44,259 nucleotides of DNA from Bacteroidales bacterium (GTDB taxonomy: Bacteria > Bacteroidota > Bacteroidia > Bacteroidales > UBA932), in NCBI GenBank assembly GCA_024401635.1, contig JAKSKP010000008.1:1-44259 (forward strand), read 5' to 3'. The translations under genes were made by a program, and so were the position numbers. Below are positions 33,712 to 41,666 of this stretch, one piece after another (the first letter of the stretch is position 1; every line of letters starts with the position of its first letter). Below the pieces are notes generated by a model, which saw only the letters and a list, made by a program, of their open reading frames with translations, ran no database searches and had not been told where the DNA came from.

Positions 33712-36711
33712 CTATTGTTTTAGGAATAACGTGGGAGAAGTCCCATACTCTCGAGTAAAGCATCTTGTGAAATACTTTGGATCGTTGAATCCGACTTCGT
33801 AGGCGATTTCCGAGACGTTCATATTCCTGCTCTCCTTATTATTGATGAGAATCTCGCGCGCTATCGAGAGCCTATAGGTTCTGATGAACTGACCTATGGA
33901 CTGGTTCAAAGACGATCGCAATCTCTTATTCAACAATGTCTTGCTCATCCCCATAACCTTGCAGAAGCCATCCACGTCAAGACCGGGATTCTTGTAGTTG
34001 ATGCGAATGGCCTCCAACAGCTTCTCAACAAACTTATCATCCCTCCGGATATCCGCCTGGCGCGCCTCCTGTGCGAACAGTATCCTGTGGCCGGCAAGTT
34101 CCTCATTCTGTCTGGAGAGTATCCTGTTCTGGCTGGCAAGTTCCTCCGCCTTCAACTCAAGCAGTTTCTTCTGTTCCGAGATCTCCCTGGTCCTCTCATT
34201 CACGGTATTCTGCAGATCCTCCCTCTGTTTTGACAAATGCTTTATTCTCAATTTTACAAACAGAACAATTGCAGCGGCAATAAGGAAAATCATAATAAGA
34301 AAGAACCACCAGGATCTGTAGAAATATCTGGCAACGACTATTTTGACCTCATTTGTCCCCAGAACCTCGGATTCGGAGTTCATCGCCTTTATCTGGAGGG
34401 TGTAGCTGCCCGCCGGGAGAGTTGCAAAGTTTATAAATCGCCTGTTCTGTCTGAGCGTAATCCACTCATCATCGAACCCCTTGAGCCGATATGCGCAGAT
34501 AGCGGGAGAAGCCGCCCCATAGTCCAACAGCGAGAATTCAAAACCAATGGATTTGTCTTTTTGGTGCAGCCTGATTTCATCTGCGCAGGAAATATCCTTG
34601 TCAATCGGTTTGTCTCCGGCAAAAATATCATTCTCGCCTATCGTCAGACGGGTGAACTTGAGATTGAACTGCCGCTCGTTACGGCATTCCCGCTGGGGAG
34701 TCACGACAGTCAGTCCGTTCACCTGACCGAAATACAGGCTGCCATCGGGAAGTTTGGCCGAAGCATTCCAATAAAACTGAGCGGAAGACAGCCCGTGTTC
34801 GGGATAGTAATTGGTAAAAGCAAGAGTCTTCGGATTGAAACGGGACAAGCCGTATTCGGTCGATATCCATATTCTCCCGTATTTGTCATCCAGAATGCCT
34901 TTGGCCATATCATTCGCAAGGCCGTCCTCCGTAGAGAATCTGGTGAAGTGCATATTGCCATCCGCATCCTCGCTGTCCAGCCTGTATATTCCATTGCCAT
35001 TCGTCCCAACCCACAAAGTACCGTCGGATGTTATCGACACACAGTTGACTCTGTCCGAATACCCTTCGCCCGGACTGATTACCCTGGCGCTGAACATATC
35101 CTTGCCTGCAATGCTTCCTTTCCTGTGCAGGTCGAAAACATAAAGACCCCGATGGCATCCTATCCACATCCTGTCCCTGCTGTCCACGCACGCACCTATA
35201 CTTCCGAAAGGCTGGTCTTCCAGCACTGGAGAAATCGTGCCGGAAGCCAGGTCATAGACGAATATGCCTACATTGGCTCCTATCCACATATAGTTGTTGA
35301 CAGGATCATATTTCAAAGCCCCGATATAGCTTATCGGCCAATCCGAAGCCGTTATATTCCTGGTGAAACGCAACCCGTCCAAAGAAAGTATACTGATGCC
35401 ACCACCCCAGGTTCCAACCCACATATTGCCGTCGCCATCACACTCCAGTGCACTTACCGAATTATGAGCAAGACTGCTGTTCCTTGTAGTAAAACCGTGG
35501 AATTCACCGGAACCGGGATATGTCCAACACAACCCTGCTTCAACGCTTCCTGTCCATACCCGCCCTTTACTGTCTGCCATTATCGAATTGACAGGATTCG
35601 GGGCAATGGACGTAGGAGAGTCCTTGTCGTATGCATAATTCCTGACCGACAGCAACTTGGGGCTTACGACAACTATGCCTGCACTTTCCGTCCCTATCCA
35701 TATCTGGCTGTCAAAGCAGTTTATGCAGTTTATGAAATCACTGCTGAGAGTCAAACCGTTGCTGCCAATCCTGCCGGAGTTGATTCTTTCGAAACAGTCA
35801 TTGAACGGGTCATACACATTGAGCCCTTTGAGGGACGAGACGAGGAGCTGGCCGTCGGCGGTCAGACAGAGAGCTGTCAAAAAGTTCTGTGAAAGAGACC
35901 TGTCATCCGATGCAGAATATTGATAGTGTCTGATTTTCCCGCTGGCCATATCGAATCGGACCAATCCGTTTTCAGTGGAAATCCACGCTTCATTGTCTTT
36001 CAGAAGGCAGTCTGACACATATGCATTGGCTTCTATCGGCAAATCGTTTATCACATTAGCGGCCATCAGGGCTCCATCGCTCTCAAACAATCTGATTATG
36101 CTGGAGCCGTAACTGGTCCAGACCGTGCCGTCACCTTCCACGTCACGCAGAAAATTGTCCTGAAGTCCAATTCTGGGATCAGAGAAGGTCAGGATTTCAT
36201 CAAGGTCTCCTTCCTTTGAGAAAGAAACCCTGTATATGTCGGACCCGGACTTGACCCAAACATTTCCATTTGAATCCGTCGTAATGAATCGAATGGTCCT
36301 GCCCTGAAGTTGCTGAAGTTCAGATACCAGTAGCGTACAGCTGTGAAGCGTCTCCAAATCCAGGATATGCAGACCGCTTATGGACGTTACCCACAGTCTC
36401 CGGAAATGGTCCTCCGTAATACAGGTCACAAAACTGCTCAACTGGGGATCTGTATAGGAAGTGAACGTGAGAAAATCCGTCCCATCGAAACGCGAAAGCC
36501 CCCCTCCGGACGAGGCTATCCATACAAATCCAAAACTGTCTTTATATATATAATCAACAAAATTCGCCGGCAATCCGTCCGACATAGAAATATAGTTCAC
36601 AAGATACTTATCATTGAACGCCGACTGTGCTGAGCTATTCTGTGAAAGTAACGGAAGCAATCCCGCTATAAGCAGGGATGCCAGTTTCGAAAATCCACCA
36701 TCTATTTTCAT
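33712..36711 (-). CDS. Kinase-less HTCS-like regulator: Reg_prop propeller, Y_Y_Y, TM, coiled coil, AraC domain
   Basis: Inner-membrane regulator of 999 residues. A signal-like helix (LASLLIAGLLPLLSQNSSAQ) precedes two Reg_prop beta-propellers with repeated units such as DSFGFVWIASSGGGLSRFDG and DSRDRMWIGCHRGLYVFDL. A Y_Y_Y domain follows (LPAGSYTLQIKAMNSES), then one membrane helix (about 802-821) and a 55-60 residue coiled coil. The last 110 residues are an AraC-type helix-turn-helix (SLNQSIGQFIRTYRLSIARE; NVSEIAYEVGFNDPKYFTRC). HTCS proteins have HisKA, HATPase and receiver domains between membrane and AraC; here there are fewer than 70 residues and none of these. The start at 36711 has GAGGA five bases upstream and sits below a promoter; an open frame reaches 36828 but crosses that promoter. 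It probably senses arabinan oligosaccharides. Confidence 0.88.
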   Translation of the reverse strand: MKIDGGFSKLASLLIAGLLPLLSQNSSAQSAFNDKYLVNYISMSDGLPANFVDYIYKDSFGFVWIASSGGGLSRFDGTDFLTFTSYTDPQLSSFVTCITEDHFRRLWVTSISGLHILDLETLHSCTLLVSELQQLQGRTIRFITTDSNGNVWVKSGSDIYRVSFSKEGDLDEILTFSDPRIGLQDNFLRDVEGDGTVWTSYGSSIIRLFESDGALMAANVINDLPIEANAYVSDCLLKDNEAWISTENGLVRFDMASGKIRHYQYSASDDRSLSQNFLTALCLTADGQLLVSSLKGLNVYDPFNDCFERINSGRIGSNGLTLSSDFINCINCFDSQIWIGTESAGIVVVSPKLLSVRNYAYDKDSPTSIAPNPVNSIMADSKGRVWTGSVEAGLCWTYPGSGEFHGFTTRNSSLAHNSVSALECDGDGNMWVGTWGGGISILSLDGLRFTRNITASDWPISYIGALKYDPVNNYMWIGANVGIFVYDLASGTISPVLEDQPFGSIGACVDSRDRMWIGCHRGLYVFDLHRKGSIAGKDMFSARVISPGEGYSDRVNCVSITSDGTLWVGTNGNGIYRLDSEDADGNMHFTRFSTEDGLANDMAKGILDDKYGRIWISTEYGLSRFNPKTLAFTNYYPEHGLSSAQFYWNASAKLPDGSLYFGQVNGLTVVTPQRECRNERQFNLKFTRLTIGENDIFAGDKPIDKDISCADEIRLHQKDKSIGFEFSLLDYGAASPAICAYRLKGFDDEWITLRQNRRFINFATLPAGSYTLQIKAMNSESEVLGTNEVKIVVARYFYRSWWFFLIMIFLIAAAIVLFVKLRIKHLSKQREDLQNTVNERTREISEQKKLLELKAEELASQNRILSRQNEELAGHRILFAQEARQADIRRDDKFVEKLLEAIRINYKNPGLDVDGFCKVMGMSKTLLNKRLRSSLNQSIGQFIRTYRLSIAREILINNKESRNMNVSEIAYEVGFNDPKYFTRCFTREYGTSPTLFLKQ

Positions 36712-36728
36712 TTGTCCTCTATTTCTTG

Positions 36729-36760
36729 CAAACATAGTTATTAATAGGCTCATCGACAAG
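36729..36760 (-). promoter_or_regulatory. Promoter of the HTCS-like regulator (CTTG - N20 - TATGTTTG)
   Basis: On the minus strand CTTG (36760-36757) is followed after 20 bases by TATGTTTG (36736-36729), a full -33/-7 match. The predicted start near 36725 leaves a leader of about 14 bases before the ATG at 36711. This supports that start over upstream ones. Confidence 0.6.
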
Positions 36761-36782
36761 TATGTATAAGATTTTTTCTTAG

Positions 36783-36790
36783 TATATTTG
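36783..36790 (+). promoter_or_regulatory. -7 box (TATATTTG) of the divergent GH51 gene
   Basis: Plus-strand TAnnTTTG match, predicted start near 36794, about 19 bases before the GH51 ATG. No TTG lies at -33 distance; the intergenic 36737-36782 may hold the regulator's binding site. Confidence 0.5.
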
Positions 36791-36812
36791 TTTTTGAGAA
36801 AAAAAGAAAGAT

Positions 36813-38786
36813 ATGACAGCAAAAGCAATCCTTACCACTATCGCAACGATTTTGGCTTTTTCAGCCGGCGCACAGGTAAACCAGTTCGACATCAACCTCA
36901 AGAAAAAAGGTGCTCCGATTCAGCCTACAATGTATGGAATCTTCTTCGAGGACATCAATTTTGCAGCAGACGGAGGCCTTTATGCCGAACTTGTCAAGAA
37001 CCGCTCATTCGAGTTTCCCCAAGACCACCTTCAGGGATGGAAAGCCTTCGGCAAAGTAGATGTGCTGAGTGACGGGCCGTTTGAGAGAAACCCCCACTAT
37101 GTTCGCCTTACTGAGCCGGGACACCCTCACAAATGGACCGGTCTGGACAATGAAGGTTTCTTCGGAATAGGCATCAAGAAAGGCGAGAAGTACCGTTTTT
37201 CGGTATGGGCCCGCGTACCGGGGGACAAAAGCGAGACACTCCGCATAGAGATTGTCAACACCGCCTCTATGGGTGAAGAGCATTTCTATACACAGGGCCG
37301 CATCACAGTGAGCTCCACAGAATGGAAAAAATATCAGATTACCATAACCGCCAAGGAAACCAACCCGAAGGCCGTGCTGCGAGTTTTCCTTGAAAGCCGA
37401 GGAGGCAGCGTTGACCTCGAACATCTGTCACTATTCCCGGTTGACACCTGGAATGGACACGAGAACGGGCTTCGCAAAGATCTCGCCCAGGCGCTCTACG
37501 ACCTGCATCCCGGAGTGTTCCGCTTCCCCGGAGGATGTATAGTGGAAGGAACCGACCTGAACACGAGATACAACTGGAAAAATTCAGTCGGCCCCGTTGA
37601 GAACCGTCCTCTGAACGAAAACCGTTGGGAATACACCTTCCCTCACAGATTTTATCCAGATTATTTCCAGAGCTACGGACTCGGATTCTACGAGTTCTTC
37701 CAGCTTTCCGAGGAAATAGGCGCAGAACCCCTTCCCATTGTCAGCTGCGGCCTGGCCTGCCAGTTCCAGAACGAAAACGAGGATGCTCACGTTCCCGTGA
37801 ACGAGCTCCAGCCTTATATTCAGGACGCTCTTGACCTCATAGAATTCGCCAACGGGGGCACCGACACAAAGTGGGGAGGCCTCCGCGCATCAATGGGTCA
37901 TCCCGAATCTTTCAATCTGAAGTTCATAGGCGTGGGCAACGAGCAGTGGGGCAGCCTGTACCCTGAAAGGCTCAAACCGTTCATTGATGCCATACGCGCC
38001 AAACATCCTGAAATAAAAATCGTCGGGTCTTCAGGTCCCAACTCGGAAGGAGATCAGTTCGATTACCTGTGGCCTGAAATGAAGAAACTCGGTGCCGACC
38101 TTGTGGACGAGCATTTCTATCGTCCCTACGACTGGTTCCTTGCCCAGGGCGCACGATATGACAGTTATGACAGAAAGGGTCCGAAAGTGTTTGCTGGAGA
38201 ATACGCCTGCCACGCCAAAGGCAAGAAATGGAATCATTTCTACGCGTCCCTGCTCGAGGCCGCCTTCATGACCACAATAGAACGCAACGCCGACATAGTG
38301 CATATGGCCACATACGCCCCTCTTTTCGCCCACGTTGAAGGCTGGCAGTGGAGACCCGACCTCATCTGGTATGACAATCTCAACTCATTCCGTACCGTCA
38401 GCTGGCACGTACAACAGCTCTATGGACAGTACAAGGGACAGAATGCGCTGACGCTCACGATGAACGGATCCAACGTAACCGGCGCTGAAGGGCAGAACGG
38501 CCTGTTTGCAAGTGCAGTTGCCGACGGAGACAAGGTTTACGTCAAAGTGATAAATACGTCTGACAAATCACAGGACATAATCCTCAATTTCAAAGGACTC
38601 AAGAAGAAAGAAAGCGTAAAAGGCGTAGAGCGCATCAAACTCGTGTCAGACAAACTCTATGAGGACAATTCTCTGGCCCGGCCTGAAAACATCGCGCCTT
38701 CAAGCGAAAGTTTTGAGAAAGAAGGCCCGACAATGTCAACCACCATCGAGCCATACTGCTTCTCAATCTTCGTTATCCAGCGTTAG
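36813..38786 (+). CDS. GH51 alpha-L-arabinofuranosidase with inserted carbohydrate-binding-like domain
   Basis: Exported 657-residue enzyme (signal ILTTIATILAFSAGAQ). The N-terminal strand IQPTMYGIFFEDINFAADGGLYAEL is typical of the long GH51 type. Residues about 75-215 form a CBM4/9-like beta-sandwich (GWKAFGKVDVLSDGPFERNP to VDLEHLSLFP). The catalytic barrel follows, with acid/base Glu377 (GVGNEQWGSLYP) and nucleophile Glu463 (KVFAGEYACHAKG), then a C-terminal beta domain. Long GH51 enzymes of this form accompany arabinan PULs in Bacteroides. It is divergent from the HTCS-like gene and converges with the next GH43, overlapping by four bases. Confidence 0.93.
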   Translation: MTAKAILTTIATILAFSAGAQVNQFDINLKKKGAPIQPTMYGIFFEDINFAADGGLYAELVKNRSFEFPQDHLQGWKAFGKVDVLSDGPFERNPHYVRLTEPGHPHKWTGLDNEGFFGIGIKKGEKYRFSVWARVPGDKSETLRIEIVNTASMGEEHFYTQGRITVSSTEWKKYQITITAKETNPKAVLRVFLESRGGSVDLEHLSLFPVDTWNGHENGLRKDLAQALYDLHPGVFRFPGGCIVEGTDLNTRYNWKNSVGPVENRPLNENRWEYTFPHRFYPDYFQSYGLGFYEFFQLSEEIGAEPLPIVSCGLACQFQNENEDAHVPVNELQPYIQDALDLIEFANGGTDTKWGGLRASMGHPESFNLKFIGVGNEQWGSLYPERLKPFIDAIRAKHPEIKIVGSSGPNSEGDQFDYLWPEMKKLGADLVDEHFYRPYDWFLAQGARYDSYDRKGPKVFAGEYACHAKGKKWNHFYASLLEAAFMTTIERNADIVHMATYAPLFAHVEGWQWRPDLIWYDNLNSFRTVSWHVQQLYGQYKGQNALTLTMNGSNVTGAEGQNGLFASAVADGDKVYVKVINTSDKSQDIILNFKGLKKKESVKGVERIKLVSDKLYEDNSLARPENIAPSSESFEKEGPTMSTTIEPYCFSIFVIQR

Positions 38787-39832
38787 AGATTAACGACGGG
38801 CCAACCGTCCTCTGACCATTCGACTTTGCGCACAAGCAACTTGGACGCAAAGTCGAAATCTTTATCATAAGCGTGGCAATAGATGTAATCGCCATCGTCG
38901 GTGCTGATAACCGCGCAGTGACCCACACCGGCATATTGCCTGTTCGGTTGGAGAACCGGAGTACCGCCGCTTTCCATCATAGGGGCCCCGTTCTTGTCAT
39001 AATAAGGACCATATACGCATTTGGAGCGGCCCACAACGGTATTGTAAGTGCTCAAAGGCCCGCGACAACAAAGGTCGAAGGACACAAACAAGTAATAGTA
39101 TTCTCCGTGCCTGAATATGAACGGAGCCTCCACAGCACCGTTCCCTGCATCGAAATCCTTGCCTCTGGGATCAGGCGAGACCGCCTTGTCGCTTGACACC
39201 GTATCCGGGGCCGTCCCCTCAGGTCTGCGGGCCACGGGATACCATACCTGCGGCTCGGCAATACGGGTCAGAGTCTTGTCCAGCTTGAACATCTTGATAC
39301 CGCGCCAGAAAGAGCCGAACACCATCCAGCCATCACCGTTCTCGTCAATTATCACGTTAGGGTCAATAGCGTTCCATTCGTCACGGCCGGGAATGGATTC
39401 CACAACCATTCCTCTGTCCTCCCACCTGAAGTCGGGAGACTCCGGATTCAAGGTCTTGTTGACAGACACACCTATCGCAGACCTGTTCTTCCCGAAACCG
39501 GAGCAAGAGTAGTAAAGATACCACAGGCCATCGTGGTAAAATATGTCAGGGGCCCAGGGAAAACCTTTGAATCCCTTATCACTGGCCCACTGCGGCAACT
39601 CCATGAAAACATTCCTCTCTATGCGCCACTTTTTCTGGTCCGTAGAAGAAAGCACCCGCATTCCGGTCATAAACATATAGTACCTGCCGTCACAGAAAGC
39701 GACTACAGGGTCGTGGCAATCCGGATTCTCAACGACTTTCCCGATGAATCGTTCGAATCTGTCGTGATGCTGGGCGCAAAGGTTGGAGCAGACAAGTATG
39801 CCTGCAGCAAAAAAAACAACGAATCTTCGCAT
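38783..39832 (-). CDS. GH43 (subfamily 5-like) arabinan-active enzyme
   Basis: Exported 349-residue single-domain GH43 (signal VVFFAAGILVCSNLCAQ). Catalytic residues are Asp41 (NPDCHDPVVAFCDGRYYMF), Asp157 (WNAIDPNVIIDENGDGW) and Glu235 (NGAVEAPFIFRHGEYYYLF). FPWAPDIFYHDGLWYLYYSC and YNTVVGRSKCVYGPY are typical of the arabinanase branch. There is a short insertion around 203-230 before the acid Glu. It should cut alpha-1,5-linked arabinan or its oligomers in the periplasm. It begins 14 bp after the lepA stop on the same strand and may be read through from lepA; no promoter box of its own was found. Confidence 0.88.
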   Translation of the reverse strand: MRRFVVFFAAGILVCSNLCAQHHDRFERFIGKVVENPDCHDPVVAFCDGRYYMFMTGMRVLSSTDQKKWRIERNVFMELPQWASDKGFKGFPWAPDIFYHDGLWYLYYSCSGFGKNRSAIGVSVNKTLNPESPDFRWEDRGMVVESIPGRDEWNAIDPNVIIDENGDGWMVFGSFWRGIKMFKLDKTLTRIAEPQVWYPVARRPEGTAPDTVSSDKAVSPDPRGKDFDAGNGAVEAPFIFRHGEYYYLFVSFDLCCRGPLSTYNTVVGRSKCVYGPYYDKNGAPMMESGGTPVLQPNRQYAGVGHCAVISTDDGDYIYCHAYDKDFDFASKLLVRKVEWSEDGWPVVNL

Positions 39833-39846
39833 GATTGATCTATTTA

Positions 39847-41634
39847 TCAGTCCAATTTCAGTACTGCCATAAACGCGCTCTGGGGGACGTCCACGGTCCC
39901 TATCTGGCGCATACGCTTCTTGCCTTCCTTCTGCTTCTCAAGCAGTTTGCGCTTACGGGTCACGTCGCCGCCATAACACTTCGCGGTAACGTCCTTGCGT
40001 ACGGCCTTCACCGTTTCGCGGGCGATGATTTTCGCCCCCACAGCGGCCTGTATGGCTATATCGAACTGGTGGCGTGGTATGAGCTCCTTGAGTTTCTCAC
40101 ATATCCTGCGGCCGAAATCATAGGCGTGGTCGGCGTGGATGAGCGTGCTGAGCGCATCGGCGGCCTCTCCGTTGAGCAGTATGTCCAACTTGACAAGACG
40201 CGCGTCGCGGTAGCCTATGAGATGGTAATCGAACGAGGCGTAACCTTTGGATATGGATTTCAGCTTGTCATAGAAATCGAACACAATCTCCGAAAGCGGC
40301 ATCTCGTAGGTGAGTTCCACCCTGTCGGAACTGAGATAATGTTCGCCCTTGAGTATTCCGCGCTTGTCCAGGCAAAGCTTCATTATCACGCCGTAGAATT
40401 CGGACTTGGATATTATCTGGGCCTGTATATAGGGCTCCTCTATCCTGCTGATGAGGGTGGGAGCAGGCAGACCGCTGGGATTGTGCACGTCGATGACCTC
40501 GCCCTGCGTGGTATACACCTTATATGACACGTTGGGGACCGTCGTTATGACATCCATACCGAATTCGCGGAAAAGACGCTCCTGGACTATCTCCATATGC
40601 AGCAGGCCGAGGAAGCCGCAACGGAAACCGAAGCCAAGGGCCAGTGACGACTCGGGTTCGAACACAAGGGAGGCATCGTTCAGACGGAATTTCTCCAGGC
40701 TGGCGCGCAACTCCTCATACTGGTCAGCCGCCACCGGGTACACGCCGGCAAAAAGCATCGGTTTGACATCCTCGAATCCGGCGATAGCCTCGGAACAGGG
40801 GTTGTCCAGTTGCGTGAGGGTGTCACCCACCTTCACTTCCGTGGCGGACTTGATTCCGGAGATTATGTATCCCACGCTGCCGCAGGGTATACTGTCGCGC
40901 GGAATCATCTTCATCTTCAGCACGCCCACCTCTTCGGCGACGTATTCTCTTCCTGTCCCCATGAACTTCACTTTGTCGCCAGCGCGAATGCAGCCGCTCT
41001 CGACTTTGAAGTATGCGATGATGCCGCGGAATGAATTGAACACAGAATCGAAGATAAGGGCCTGCAGAGGCGCGTCGGGATTGCCTTCGGGCGCAGGTAT
41101 CCTCTCGCATATGGCGTCAAGTATCTCAGGCACGCCCTCTCCCGTCTTGCCTGAGGCCAGGAGCACTTCGTCAGGATCGCAGCCCAGAAGGTCGACGACC
41201 TGGTCGCGCACGATATCCACCATCGCCGCCTCCATATCTATCTTGTTCAGGACAGGGATTATCTCCAGATTATGCTCTATCGCGAGGTAAAGGTTGCTTA
41301 TGGTCTGGGCCTGTATGCCCTGGGTGGCATCCACCACGAGCAGGGCGCCTTCGCAGGATGCTATGGCCCTGGACACCTCATAGCTGAAATCCACGTGACC
41401 CGGGGTGTCTATCAGGTTGAGGACATAATTCTCCCCCTTGTACCTGTAGTCCATCTGTATGGCGTGGCTCTTGATTGTAATGCCCTTCTCCTTCTCCAAA
41501 TCCATCGAATCCAGCACCTGATTCTCCATATCACGGGCACTGAGAGTGTTCGTAAGCTCTATCATCCTGTCGGCCAGGGTGCTTTTACCGTGGTCGATGT
41601 GGGCTATTATGCAGAAATTCCTGGTTCTTTTCAT
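39847..41634 (-). CDS. lepA: Elongation factor 4 (back-translocating GTPase)
   Basis: Ribosome-associated GTPase of 595 residues, the standard LepA length. G motifs: [14 protein letters not shown] (G1), [10 protein letters not shown] (G2), [12 protein letters not shown] (G3), LNKIDME (G4) and LASGKTGEG (G5). The LepA-specific C-terminal domain is intact ([59 protein letters not shown]). It is a housekeeping gene wedged between the GH95 and GH43 genes on the same strand. A TATATTTG box at 41643-41650 implies a very short leader. Confidence 0.97.
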   Translation of the reverse strand: MKRTRNFCIIAHIDHGKSTLADRMIELTNTLSARDMENQVLDSMDLEKEKGITIKSHAIQMDYRYKGENYVLNLIDTPGHVDFSYEVSRAIASCEGALLVVDATQGIQAQTISNLYLAIEHNLEIIPVLNKIDMEAAMVDIVRDQVVDLLGCDPDEVLLASGKTGEGVPEILDAICERIPAPEGNPDAPLQALIFDSVFNSFRGIIAYFKVESGCIRAGDKVKFMGTGREYVAEEVGVLKMKMIPRDSIPCGSVGYIISGIKSATEVKVGDTLTQLDNPCSEAIAGFEDVKPMLFAGVYPVAADQYEELRASLEKFRLNDASLVFEPESSLALGFGFRCGFLGLLHMEIVQERLFREFGMDVITTVPNVSYKVYTTQGEVIDVHNPSGLPAPTLISRIEEPYIQAQIISKSEFYGVIMKLCLDKRGILKGEHYLSSDRVELTYEMPLSEIVFDFYDKLKSISKGYASFDYHLIGYRDARLVKLDILLNGEAADALSTLIHADHAYDFGRRICEKLKELIPRHQFDIAIQAAVGAKIIARETVKAVRKDVTAKCYGGDVTRKRKLLEKQKEGKKRMRQIGTVDVPQSAFMAVLKLD

Positions 41635-41642
41635 AACTCGTG

Positions 41643-41650
41643 CAAATATA
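41643..41650 (-). promoter_or_regulatory. -7 box (TATATTTG) of lepA
   Basis: Minus-strand TAnnTTTG match lying only nine bases from the lepA ATG, so the transcript should start about five bases before the coding region. No TTG is seen at -33 distance, which falls on the end of the GH95 gene. Confidence 0.5.
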
Positions 41651-41666
41651 GCCTAAAAAATTGAAT

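Noticed and set aside
34237-35892. 551-codon open frame on the plus strand
   Set aside because: It lies antisense inside the HTCS-like regulator, whose propeller and Y_Y_Y motifs are clear. The translation shows no domain and has the composition of a shadow frame.
36712-36828. N-terminal extension of the HTCS-like regulator
   Set aside because: The extra 39 residues cross a full -33/-7 promoter and lack the signal sequence, which begins properly after the ATG at 36711.
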